In this document: positions 10,830 to 20,639 of the stretch, piece after piece
How positions within the stretch are numbered: position 1 is the stretch's first letter
Layout: the number at the start of each line of letters is the position of its first letter
Assembly: GCA_933228895.1 (NCBI GenBank)
Contig: OW121856.1
Span: 109,157,027 to 109,221,026 of the forward strand
DNA: 64,000 nucleotides
From: Platycnemis pennipes
Taxonomy: Eukaryota > Arthropoda > Insecta > Odonata > Platycnemididae
Direction: 5' to 3'
Notes under the pieces: generated by a model
What the model was told of the DNA's origin: nothing
The model's database searches: none
Seen by the model: only the letters and a program-made list of their open reading frames with translations
Made by a program: the position numbers and the translations under genes

Positions 10830-11497
10830 CCCCGGTAACTCAATCATAGATTTCGACGTCCTTCCTAGGTGTGATGAATACCCCAACGACCCACAAAGCT
10901 GCAATCAATACACACCACCGATTTACGAACACTAAATTAGAAAATAGAAGCGGATAGTAGCCGTCTGTCGTGACCGCTTATCCCTGGCCTAAGGGTCAGG
11001 GCTAGGGGTGCGCTGTGGCCTGGAAAGGCAATCGAAGGCCGCTTCTCAATTGTTTCACGGGCCTCGCCCACATATTTCATGGCCCAGATGATAATATCCC
11101 TTTTGGACGACAGACTAGAGCATTCGCAAGCGGAGCGCAGTCGCCAAACACCGTAACCTGATGTAATTAAAGTAAGAGCCGCGTTGGCCAATCCACAATC
11201 GGCAGTCCACTCGCTTCCCGCGGTATCATCGGAACAATTACATCCGGAAATCCTTAAACGCCCGAAAGCAGTGGAGCGGGCGCAAGTATCAATTTCCCGC
11301 GCACTGCGGCACCTCGCGAACACATCGTCGACATGTCACTGTGATCCCTCTTCCGCACGCGGATGCTAAAAACTGCAGAAGGCTTCATCCACCGTTCTCC
11401 GGCGGCCACAACTGGAACATGACTCACCAGACATTCATTTCTTCGCCTTCTTATCTATTGTGCTATTATCTTATCTATTCTTATCCATCTTATTTAA
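10830..11497. other. No gene recognised
   Basis: A 128-codon minus frame (10937-11323) lies in a mildly GC-rich block and shows no domain. I treat it as chance, with low certainty. Confidence 0.35.
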
Positions 11498-12441
11498 CGT
11501 GTGCTGCGAAGATCGGCAAGATTTGAAAAGAGACGATATGATAATTATATTAGCGTAACCAGTCTATTAAATTAATTAAATGAATTGAAATGGGAATCAT
11601 TGTCAGATCGCAGGTTGAAATATATACTTAAACTCTTAAATAAATTCCAAGGCAATAATGTTAAAAATATGATAATGTTAAAAATATTTTGCGAACCCCA
11701 ACTTACTATGGTAGACTGGACCATAATCATAAAATTAGAGAAATTGATTGCCGAACTGATAGATTCAAAATGTACTTTTTCCCTCGTACAATTAGAGATA
11801 CGAATAACGGTAAATATGTCCAATCGGATAGTATTAATGGATACCATTGGTAGTTGCATGTTGGTGTGAGTACTTAAAGCTAACCCTGCTAACAGAATTT
11901 TTTTGCATGTTTGCTTTGCAATTTCTATCTTTTTTAAATGGTGAAGTTCTGACTAGTATATTAATACTATTCCTTTGATATTTATTAGGGATGGGTCGGT
12001 TCGGTTCTTCGGTTCTCGGTTCCACCGGTTCTTGAGCTTAGAACCGGAACCGAGGCCAAAAATAATCGGTACCGAAATAATTCGCGCGAAAACCAGTTTG
12101 AAACTTACTCACACTCCGAAGGTGGAGGCTTCACATTAAAACCTGGTGAAATAGTGTACTTAGATGCTTCAAAGTCGCGAATTATTCTAATTCAGTCTCT
12201 GAAAATGATTATTGATTACCTTGTCTTACCATTGAGCAATGCAAAGTAAGTGGTAAATTAAGAACCGGAACCGAGAATCGGAACCGTGAACCGAAGTTAA
12301 GAACCGAACCGGAACCGAAAAAAAAGTGGAACCGACCCATCCCTAATATTTATGATATGAAGTGCATGTTTGGTGAGAAATTCCCCCCTTGCCACACACC
12401 TTTGTGGTGGCTTGCAGGGTATTTTGTAGATGTAGATGTAA
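11498..12441 (+). mobile_element. LINE-A1 copy interrupted by a hAT element
   Basis: The 5' part (11498-11977) begins at the GATCGGCAAGATTT position of longer copies and runs through the decayed C-terminal coding segment (GGAATCATTGTCAGATCGCA) and the start of the 3' UTR. A hAT-type insertion occupies 11986-12345. The 3' UTR then resumes at TATGATATGAAGTGCATG and ends with CACACACC, the GGTGGCTTGCAGGGTATT box and GATGTAGATGTA. Removing the insert and one 8-bp duplication restores a continuous LINE end. Confidence 0.9.
11978..12353. mobile_element. hAT-type non-autonomous element, copy 1, with TSD
   Basis: The 360-bp element (11986-12345) has inverted ends TAGGGATGGGTCGGTTCGGT and complement, and is flanked by a perfect 8-bp duplication ATATTTAT (11978-11985 and 12346-12353). 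An 8-bp duplication and TAGGG/CAGGG-like ends are typical of hAT. The subterminal parts are dense in repeated AACCGGAACCGA-type motifs that may be transposase-binding arrays. The interior shares a short open segment (GGGFTLKPGEIVYLDASK) with copy 2 but lacks about 216 bp found there. Confidence 0.92.
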
Positions 12442-12444
12442 TAT

Positions 12445-12880
12445 CCGAGAAGCACTGTACCGCAGACATGCAAATATTCCTTCTTTTCTCGAAAAATCCG
12501 TGGCCGTGACTACGCCAAGACTTCTAACGCCATGATGCTATCATAAACAAAACTTACCTCAGCATCAAAATGACGGTAACAGTCTACCGCAAGAATTAGT
12601 GCAAAAATAAGATTTTTAAGCAATAGGAAAAATACAGCACTTTCCCACAGACCTTATTTTATGAATTTCCACAGTACTTATATACAAAGGAGACATTCTC
12701 ACCATGGAACTGATCAAAGAGGGAAGCAAAGTCTAAATGGATGATGTAGGAGCATCAACATTAAGATCGGAATTCGACGCTGCAAAAAGGGACTTTCGCA
12801 TGAATAAGATGTCCGGAATTGATGCTATTCCATAATATAGTACAATAATATATTAATACTATTCCATAATATAGTCATAG
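12445..12880. other. No gene recognised
   Basis: AT-rich sequence in which the 15-mer ATTCCATAATATAGT occurs twice (near 12828 and 12870). No other structure was found. Confidence 0.4.
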
Positions 12881-13165
12881 GAAGTAATTTTGGTTTCAAC
12901 AATATAACATATTTAAAATTTTCTATTAATGCAAGGCCACAACGAAAAGCATGGGGCGCGACCTCATTTATATTTCGCTGCTTAGCTTTAGTTCATTTAA
13001 AGATTTTCTAGAAATTATATATTGATGCGCTCTATTCCACTGAATACGATTTTCTTTATACATAATTAATTTATATTGATAAAGAGCGCCCCATTCTTAT
13101 TGTTGTGGCTTAGCATAAATGGATAATTTTAAATATGTTTTATTGCCGAAACCAAAATTACTTTC
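12881..13165. mobile_element. 285-bp element with about 79-bp terminal inverted repeats
   Basis: The left arm 12881-12959 (GAAGTAATTTTGGTTTC ... CATGGGGCGC) and right arm 13086-13165 (complement) agree over most positions, including ACATATTTAAAATT and GCCACAAC. The 126-bp interior is AT-rich and non-coding. Flanking similarity (ATAG before each end) leaves the exact termini uncertain. Confidence 0.8.
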
Positions 13166-13186
13166 TATTATTGTTCATAAATAATT

Positions 13187-13350
13187 CTTTGTGTGGATAA
13201 TTTCCTTGAATGGCATTTAAATATTTCCGGTACTAGGATAAACTGTAATTCACCTGAGATAATATCATTCATTTCATTTTTAGTAAGATGTGCAGGCATT
13301 TTTTTCTTAGATTTTTATTTTTTATAAAAGCATGATTAAAAATATATTTC
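13187..13350. repeat. Direct repeat, left copy
   Basis: It starts CATAAATAATTCTTTGTGTG and runs through GATAATTTCCTTGA, TTTCCGGTACTAG and AAAAGCATG. The same series, diverged, is found at 14475-14652 in the same orientation, so the two copies flank the LINE-B insertion. Confidence 0.75.
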
Positions 13351-13375
13351 TTTCATTTTTGTATTAAAGAGGCTC

Positions 13376-13440
13376 TCAAACGTTTCAGCCGTCTGGTCCT
13401 AACGATGACCTATCAGTTGAAACGCGTTGCACGTTTCATT
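13376..13440 (+). repeat. Repeat end with GAAACGCGTTGC motif
   Basis: CGATGACC, a short stem-like segment and GAAACGCGTTGCACG resemble the hammerhead-like repeat ends seen elsewhere in the window, but the match to the core is weak. Confidence 0.3.
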
Positions 13441-13447
13441 AAAAACT

Positions 13448-14460
13448 CATCATCGCCATCTGCCAAGAATCCTAGGATTGGTTTGACGCAGCCCTCCACT
13501 CAATTCTTCTATCGGACAACCTCTTCATACTAACGTAGTTCCTCTCTTTCACGTCCTTTACGACCTGGTCCATGTAACTCATACGAGGCCTGCCTTTTCC
13601 ATTCTCACCGTTCATTTTTCCCTCAACGATTGTCTTCATCAGGCCATCATGTCTCAAGATGTGGCCCTTTAAGTTGTCACGTCTTCTTTTTAGAGTTTTC
13701 TGAAGATTCCTTTTTTCTCGCCCTCTCTCCAGCTGGGATCTGGGCACTGTCCTTTCTATGGTTCTTAAAACCTTTTTTAGACATCTCCTCTCTGTCTCAG
13801 GTACGAGTGCTATGTCATCAGCGAATCGCAGTATGCTAATTCTTTCTCCGTGGATATTCACCACAGAAACTTCTCTTTGATTTCATTGATGGCTCCCTCG
13901 ATGTAAACATTAGAAATTACGGCAGACAGTGCACAGCCTTATCTCACTCCTTTCCTTATTCATGCCTCTTCCCAGCTGGGTCCAGATTTAATTACATCTA
14001 CCCGGTTTTTATACAGACTGTGGATAATTCTTCGATCTTTGTAGGATACTCCGATTCCCTTCAGAATTCCAACATCGAATCCCTTTCCACGTTGTCAAAA
14101 GCTTTCTCTAAATCCACAAAAGCAATGAAGGTTGGTTTGCTCTTCTCCATTCTCTTCTCTATGAGTAGCCTAAGGGCCAATATTGCTTCCCTTGTACCCT
14201 TACTTTTCCTGAATCCGAAATGATCTTCATCCTGGAATTCCTCTGCTTTTCTTTCTATTCTTCTGTAGATTATCCTTGTCAGTATCTTCGATGCATGTGT
14301 CACCAGGTTTATAGTCCTAAAATTTTCGCATTTCTCTTTCAGTTCTTTTTGGGATTAAGAATGATGATTTTTTCTCGAAGTCCCTTCGTATTTCTCCTGT
14401 TGAGTACTTGTTGCAGACGGTTTTCTACAGATGGATTAATGTCTACTGTCCTGCATTTTT
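13448..14460 (-). mobile_element. LINE-B copy with partial reverse transcriptase
   Basis: This is the longest LINE-B copy. Read on the minus strand, an RT palm segment (DHFGFRKSKGTREAILALR, then AFVDLEKAFDNVERD, frame 14303-14061) is followed by a stop-broken segment with GCALSAVISNVYIEGAINEI. Next comes the catalytic box FADDIAL (in 13864-13472), then the shared C-terminus with GRPRMSYMDQVVKDVKE and RIEWRAASNQ. It ends at CCTAGGATTC and an ATG-type tail. Stops and frame changes show it is dead. The FADD box replaces the commoner YADD, as in several insect LINEs. Confidence 0.9.
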
Positions 14461-14474
14461 TATTTATTTTCTCA

Positions 14475-14652
14475 TACATAAATTATTCACTGTGTTGATA
14501 ATTTCCTTGATTCGCATTTAATTATTTCCAGTACTAGTGCAAAATTTAATTCACTTGAGAAAATATTATTAATATCTTTTTCAGTTCGATGTAAAGATAT
14601 TTCTTTTTCTAAGATTTTTATTTGTTTAGAAAAGCATGCTTAAATTTTTTAA
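14475..14652. repeat. Direct repeat, right copy
   Basis: Diverged duplicate of 13187-13350: CATAAATTATTCACTGTGTT, GATAATTTCCTTGATT, TTTCCAGTACTAG, TTCACTTGAGA and AAAAGCATGCTT occur in the same order and spacing. Confidence 0.75.
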
Positions 14653-15345
14653 ATATTTTTTCATATTTATTTTACTTTTTGGTCCAGGCAAATTAGATGT
14701 TTATAAAACTACACTAGTTTACTAAAAAAGTAAAGGTTTGCACTTTGTTATATGTTATAAATATGTCATATTAAAAATTTCTAAGTTAACTTGATGACAA
14801 ATAAACATCTAATTTTTAGGACTAAAAAGTAATCGTAGGCCAAGTGGTTTGAATTTCAGAGAAATATGACCAGAGAAATGGCGCAAAAATCTTATTTTTG
14901 GACAGGTTTCCTTGAAGCTGTTTCCCATACATTGATATAAAATCACAATAATACGCTTCATGAACTATGAGTAGAAATTCATTTATTTTTATGAAATTCA
15001 ACACATTGAAACCCTAAGATTTTCGAGTGGAAAAAAATTGCCATCTGAGGAATGCGAACCCGAGCCCATATCATGGTTTGAACGTACTTACCACTTCGCC
15101 ATGGCCAGGCATTGAAAGTCGTCGTATATTATAGTCTTTAAGTGAATTTCCATGGGAACGGGAGCCGTGGATGGAAGCGTGTACCCATGGAAAAGCGAAG
15201 TAAAGCCCCGCATGATGTTCATAGAAATTTCTCCTTATGTGCGTATTGTAAGCAACTTTTTTTTACGTACGTAGAGCTGTTTTTTGCCGTATAAATGTCT
15301 ACGGAGTAGGCGAAACCTGGGTGGATGGATTAAAATTGTGTGGAA
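14653..15345. other. AT-rich, no gene; one tRNA-like head
   Basis: No coding or repeat content is recognised except the tRNA-like segment at 15045-15112. Confidence 0.4.
15045..15112 (-). repeat. tRNA-like sequence, SINE head or pseudogene
   Basis: The minus strand reads TGGCGAAGTGGTAAG (A-box-like) and CGGGTTCGCATTCC (B box) at tRNA-like spacing. The acceptor stem does not pair cleanly. Confidence 0.55.
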
Positions 15346-16256
15346 TAGGGGAGAGTGGGGCTAAAAGGACCGCATTTGATTTGTTCAATTTTAATTTGCG
15401 CTCATTTTTGATGAACTAGAGAGTTCACATTTTTACCGTAGACGGCTTTTGGCACTGAAAAGGAATGTCAGCCGTTTTATGCTATTTGTGGCAATGCCAA
15501 CCCATTTATACTTTGGTGTTTGTTATCGTGTGGTCACTCAAAATATTTAGCGTTCCGAAGGTTTTAGCTGTCGAGAGTTTTTGTGAAGTTTTTGTTGGGA
15601 ATTTTGGCACAATAGGTAAGTAGGTAGTGCTCTTTCGGAAAAAAATAGAGTTCAGGGGATCAACTCGAGGATTTCTGTTGTGCGCATTTCCCACTGCCGA
15701 AACTTGATGTGGGGCTAAATGGTCCGTTTGCTGTGAGGCTAAATGGACCGCATGTTTTGCATGTGTTTCGGCGTTTCCTTTGCTTTCATGGGGAAGGAAG
15801 TCATGAAGGATCTATTAGCTGAGCAGGATGCCGTGGAAGCCCGCAAAAGTGCACTGTCTCAGTTCCAAAGAAGCGTGGACGCCTAGCGAAAAATCCACGC
15901 AAAAATTAAGTCGAACATATTTCTGTTGATGAACTAAATATATATTAATAAATGACTTTTGTTAGCGAAATCGCTTCTTTTACTTTTAATTAACTTCTTT
16001 TTCTGTTTTTTTCTTTCGAAATCCGGCTCTAAACACTCATTTCGCTTAAAAAACGCTATGGTCCGGATGCGCACTTCCCGAAAAACGGCCATAAAAATAT
16101 ACTTCCGATGCTCATATGGCTCGAAAAAGTTGTAGCTTTTATAGAGCACAAAATATTCTACAAGATAAAGACTGTTTTTAAGAAGTAAAATTGCCTAGAT
16201 CCGCCCACCAGGACGCTGAAAACGAAAAACGGTCCATTTAGCTCCACCCTCCCCTA
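15346..16256. mobile_element. pogo/Tigger-like transposon remnant
   Basis: Termini GGGGAGAGTGGGGCTAAAAG and the complement of GGGGAGGGTGGAGCTAAATG face each other (15348 and 16254) and are flanked by TA dinucleotides, the expected Tc1/mariner-pogo target duplication. Near 15869-15907 a short frame reads SVPKKRGRLAKNPRKN then stop, resembling the basic AT-hook-like C-terminus of pogo-family transposases. The rest of the transposase is missing or unreadable. The terminal motif GGGGCTAAATGGTCCG is repeated internally at about 15711 and 15735. Confidence 0.75.
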
Positions 16257-16342
16257 TACAACGCATTTTATTTTATTTTTACATAAATATGCAATTCCAC
16301 CATGTTACGCCAGAAACTGTACCTACAGAGAAGTATGGTGAT

Positions 16343-16402
16343 ATTTCAGCCCCTGCCACACACCCTCAAGGGGGCTTGCAGGGTATTACGTAGACACAGA
16401 TA
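16343..16402 (+). mobile_element. LINE-A 3' tail fragment
   Basis: CAGCCCCTGCCACACACCCT, the GGGGCTTGCAGGGTATTACG box and TAGACACAGAT are a diverged LINE-A end immediately after the pogo-like element. Confidence 0.75.
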
Positions 16403-16404
16403 TT

Positions 16405-17073
16405 ATATGTAACGGAAATCATCGGCAGTAGAGCGATCAAGATGAATTGACCCTGCATGCATGGCAGTCCACTACCCTTTTTTGCACTAGCCAATCAAGA
16501 TCCCAATCCCAGCATTCTATTCAAGAATTAAATTTAATGTAAAGGGGATCCTGGATTTTTTTCGTTAGCTTTCGAAAGCACATAAAAGTCATCATCCTCT
16601 CCATTACTCTTTGTCGCAAGTATCATCACACATACGTATGTAAGGAATTAATCCAGAGATTTTGAATGAACTTGCGTTCAGAGTCAGAAATGTGGCCTGG
16701 AAGCCACCGTATTTTCAAATTTGGGTGAAAGCAACGAGCCAAAATTACCTTATTCAATTCAGGAGATAAATTGAAAAACATTTAATCTATTATCTGTTTC
16801 GCTACATCTCTACATCAATTCAAGTTGGGATACAAAGAAATAGAGAAATGAATGAAAATATTACGCATAATGTATGTACTGCACTAAGTTGCTAATGAAA
16901 CAGTCTTTGAATCATAGTTTTAAAAATTCTGCAACAAAACCTAATTCAAAGGTTAGATGCAGGGGCGGTATGGCTAGGTAGGCAGGTCGGCGATCGCCGA
17001 GGGCCCCCGGCCCGAGGCGGCTTAAGGGGGCCCCCGACTGGGGGTGACAACATATTAGCAAGGGCAGAAGTTA
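16405..17073. other. No gene; GC-rich end-like segment at 16960-17055
   Basis: Mostly AT-rich. The segment from GCAGGGGCGGTATGGC to GGGGGTGACAAC, with GGCGATCGCC and repeated GGGCCCCCGG, looks like one terminus of a DNA transposon. No partner terminus was found. Confidence 0.35.
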
Positions 17074-17120
17074 GTCTACATCTACATCTACATAATACCC
17101 TGCAAGCCACCATAAAGGAG
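17074..17120 (-). mobile_element. LINE-A 3' tail fragment
   Basis: CTACATCTACATCTACATAA followed by ACCCTGCAAGCCACCATAAA is the complement of the LINE-A end, truncated after about 45 bp. Confidence 0.75.
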
Positions 17121-17265
17121 TCTAACATCGCGCCTCACGACAACTGACTCACTCGACAGGTAATTGTCCTCCTACCGGACTATACCAAGCGTGAGTGGTG
17201 GAAGAGTAGCGTACATCGTATTTGAATCGCTATGCTTAGTCAAATTTCATTTCAGGGTTCCGATA

Positions 17266-17741
17266 CAGGGCGTACTGTTCTCTGGATTCTGAAAATTACC
17301 TTCAAATTTCTACATCACCTCCGGTTTTCCCACAAATCACGAAAACGTCAAAATTACAGAAGGCAATTTTTTAATTTTATGCAATCGTTCGAAGCCAATT
17401 TCCTTGAATTGGTTACTTAAGGGTCCCAAAACAGTTAAAATTATTAATTTTAAAAATAAAGAAATCTCTTTGTGGTTTGCGCTTTCAATTTTTATATAAC
17501 ATTAACGATTAAAGAAATTGCTGCTTCTGCTTTTACGGGAAAGTGATGAAAACTTTTGGAATGAGCGCTAGGAAAATCAGTGGCTATATTGAATATGCAC
17601 GATTTTGTTGTTTTAAATGAAGAGGCGAACTGTTCTAAGTATTCTGAAATTAACTTCAAATTCGTACATCACCTCCGGGTTTTTCCACAAATCACGAATA
17701 TGAGAAAATTAGAGAAGGCAATTTTTTAATGTTATTGCATA
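17266..17741. repeat. Diverged tandem duplication, two units
   Basis: Units at about 17266-17386 and 17628-17741 share ACTGTTCT, ATTCTGAAA, TACATCACCTCCGG, CCACAAATCACGAA and GAAGGCAATTTTTTAAT in order, giving a repeat spacing near 360 bp. A 62-codon frame at 17232-17420 lies over unit 1 and is not conserved in unit 2. Confidence 0.65.
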
Positions 17742-18128
17742 TGTGAAATCCTTATAGCGGGTAAAAATGTTCTATGCGTGATCATAATTTATTTAAGATT
17801 TTTTATATATTACTAAAATTAAATGCTACTTAAAAACAAAACTGTATTTCCAAAAAGGATGGCATCAAGGTTTCCTACGTGCTCAGATGCGGAGAATGAG
17901 TGCGTAGTATAGTAGCAAAGCAACATAAATTTTATTTCTCATGTTTTTTTTTAAATAAAATAGATATGGATTAGAATACCATTCAGTACATTTTTTTAAT
18001 GATACTAAGTCAAATTCCCTTAACTACCCTCGTCATAGCTCCTCACCACAGCGTAATGACAAATTGCTGATCAAATAGTAACACTATGAACTCATGTAAC
18101 ACTTAAAAATCATTAAAATTTCCTTCAA

Positions 18129-18383
18129 TTGGTTGTTTTAGTTGCAGGCTACGACGTGATTTTGCAAAATTATGTAAGAAAATGTATTGGAGAAAGCAAA
18201 CGGCATAGAATGAAAGCAAAGAAAAAATATGAGCTGCTGGAGAATCGACTAGAAGACATTGGTTGCGACTCTCTCCAGACATTTTTGTCCAAATATTTCG
18301 TTAATAAGCTAATTAATGTAACTGGTACTTTGGGACGTGATATCATTCTGAAAGACCTGCATAATATCATAGCTATGCTGTAG
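18129..18383 (+). CDS. Candidate terminal exon, unknown protein
   Basis: An open frame ending at the stop at 18381-18383 is preceded by a pyrimidine-rich acceptor-like stretch (TTGGTTGTTTTAG, TTGCAG at 18147). The residues after the possible acceptor (GYDVILQNYVRKCIGESK, KYELLENRLEDIGCD, FVNKLINVTGTLGRDI) have a balanced, protein-like composition with a charged, probably helical middle. I do not recognise the family. It may be a host exon, a transposon exon or chance; the absence of upstream partner exons is a weakness. Confidence 0.3.
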   Translation: MVVLVAGYDVILQNYVRKCIGESKRHRMKAKKKYELLENRLEDIGCDSLQTFLSKYFVNKLINVTGTLGRDIILKDLHNIIAML

Positions 18384-19003
18384 AAGGGAAGATATATTAA
18401 ATACTTTTCAGTTTAAATGTAGTTGACGATTCCAGAGGATTTGTTTTGTTTAATCGCATCAATTCGGAGCCTTTCGGGCATTTTGTGCCGTTCTTCCGGC
18501 ATGCCATTGAGAGTACCATATACCACGGCTAGACTGTCCAACGCATGTAACCGGAAAACGCCAACGGAAGGCATGAAACTAACAACGAAACTCGTAGATC
18601 CTAACGCTGCCAACGTATGCACTAGCGGCGGTGGGAATTGGGAAATGCGAATCACAATATTTGACATGGAAAATGAATAAGTCTCATATTTATACCCATT
18701 AAGAAGTGGGAATGGGTGTCAGTTGATTTTTAAATGACAAAATCATGAAGACTGGTCGTGAGTTAATTTGAGGATTTTGAGTTGTTTGAAAGATTAATTT
18801 CTAAGTTTCAACTTGTTCAGTACAACTGCCTAAGAGGGCAGCACTGACTTACGATAGTAGTGGGTAGGAAGCGAGGTGAGTAGCTCATCTTGGACAAGGA
18901 GAGTAGAGAACCAGGATCGGAAGAGGAGAAGGGACTAGAAAACTGGTCGGAATCCTTGGTGAGGTTAAGCGGCGGGGATTGATGTTTTCACTACCACACG
19001 AGG
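18384..19003. other. No gene recognised; paired open frames
   Basis: Frames at 18413-18667 (minus, 84 codons) and 18423-18680 (plus, 85 codons) mirror each other. Neither has a domain, so neither is called. Confidence 0.35.
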
Positions 19004-19687
19004 TTACTCTGCAAGCCACCTCAAAGTTGTGTCGCAGGCGGTGAATTCTCACCAAACATTCACTACATATCATGCATTTAAAAGGATTAGTATTAATATA
19101 TTAGACTAGACTGAAATATTTAAAAAGATAAAAATAGCAAACTACGCATGCAAAAACGTGCTGTTAGTTGGGTACCCTTCAAGTCCTTACACCAATATGC
19201 AACTACCTATGCTATCCATTGCTTCACTCGTATTGGACATATTTACCGTCATTTATATCCCTAATTGTACGAGGAAAGAAGGACATTTTGAGTCTGTCAG
19301 TTCGGCAATCAATTTATCTAATTTTGTAATTATCGTCCAGTCTACCATAGTCCAGTTGGGGTTTGCAAAATATTTTTAACGTCATCACTGAAAATATTGT
19401 TTAGGAATTTATGTAGGAGATTAAGTCTTAATTTCAACCTGCGATCTGACAATGATTACCATTTTAATTCATTTAATAGACTGGTTACGCTAATATAGTT
19501 ATCACACCGTCCCTTTACAAATATTTCCGATCTTGGCTACACACGTTCAATTTCGTTATTTAGACCGCTTTCGTAGGAATCCCATACACTGGCAGCGTAT
19601 TCCAAATGAGGTCTTACAAGGGGAAGGTAGCTGATTTCTCGTACATGTTCGTCACATTTACCCAATACTCTTTTGATGAATCAGCAG
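19004..19687 (-). mobile_element. LINE-A1 fragment, 3' part
   Basis: It begins with a worn tail complement (CTCTGCAAGCCACCTCAAAG), then the 3' UTR (TTCTCACCAAACATTCACTA) and the decayed C-terminal coding segment. It ends about where other copies read CGTCACATTTACCCAATACTC, the complement of the GKCDD coding block. Stops interrupt the frame throughout. Confidence 0.88.
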
Positions 19688-19699
19688 CATAACGTTGTA

Positions 19700-20499
19700 G
19701 AACGTTATGCTGCGTTATTTACTGTGCATGTTTGTGGTTGAGTTAGGTGTGACTTGAGAACCTCGAGCAATTTCTGCGAGAGAAAGTTTATGTCAGGGAA
19801 TGTCTCTTTTTATGTGAAAATGAGTTATACTTGCTTTGTGCTTCTGGTAACTGAAAACGATGATGATTGGGTCTCAAAGTTTTTAGAATCCGGATCTCCA
19901 CACACCTTGGTGTAGTTGGAAGGCGTACTCCGGTCAAGTGCGTAGCTCGGCAAGAGGTGGACACGGGTCATGACGTCCCAAGCACCTATTTCCGAGATCC
20001 AGGGGTCGAGGACGTCAACAGCAGCGATGGATCACCGAGAGAACAAAGCCAGTGTGGCCGGCCAAACATCATCCCAGCCTTCCCGTTCGCCTCATGCGTA
20101 TGTATACATATCGAGCGTCCTCTTGAGCCCAGGAAGGGCCCTCCCCACATCGCTATGCGGCATAAGCCTTATTTCCGCCTCGCCGCCCCAGGGGCCCCCG
20201 AAAGGGGGCGTTCCGCCCCTTTTATTGCCCCTCCACGTAATATTGTATTCTTTGATGTTCTCCACCTGACTCCGGGCCTTTTATGATTCAGCGCACTCCG
20301 TCATCTCCCGGCACAATTCGAAACTAATTCCCCACCCACTTCACGGCAATTGAAACTCGTAAGAGAAGAATATGCAATAACGATAATGTTTATGATTACG
20401 TGGAGCATGAAATATGCCACCAAAGTTAAAGAGCAATGCATTTGGATCAGATCGGAGCATCTTTAATTCAATTGTTCTGAACTACAAGAGATGTAGACT
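19700..20499. other. GC-rich block, no gene recognised
   Basis: Roughly 19900-20290 is GC-rich, with overlapping frames (19867-20286 and 19970-20269 plus) that show no domain. GGGGCCCCCGAAAGGGGG near 20195 is a local palindrome. Confidence 0.35.
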
Positions 20500-20626
20500 G
20501 ACGATGACGCACATCCGCGAAATATACGACCAAGTCTAGAGAAAGCTAGGATATATCAAAAGGGTAATAGGGAAATGTGACGAAAAGACAAGGTGCGAGG
20601 TTACTTTTCATTAGTTAGGCCCCTTC
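20500..20626 (+). mobile_element. LINE-A2 internal fragment
   Basis: CGCACATCCGCGAAATATAC, AGAAAGCTAGGATATATCAA, GGGAAATGTGACGAAAAGAC and TTTTCATTAGTTAGGCCCC correspond in order to the HIRET-KRKLGFIKR-GKCDEKT-FSLVRP coding blocks of the 8610 copy. Both ends are truncated. Confidence 0.75.
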
Positions 20627-20639
20627 CGTGCTCCCAACG

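Noticed and set aside
13187..14652. LTR retrotransposon with 170-bp LTRs
   Set aside because: The sequence between the repeats is a LINE-B in minus orientation, with no gag-pol, primer-binding site or polypurine tract seen. Kept only as a question in the findings.
16960..17055. Complete GC-rich transposon
   Set aside because: Only one terminus-like segment is visible and no matching inverted end was found within several kilobases.
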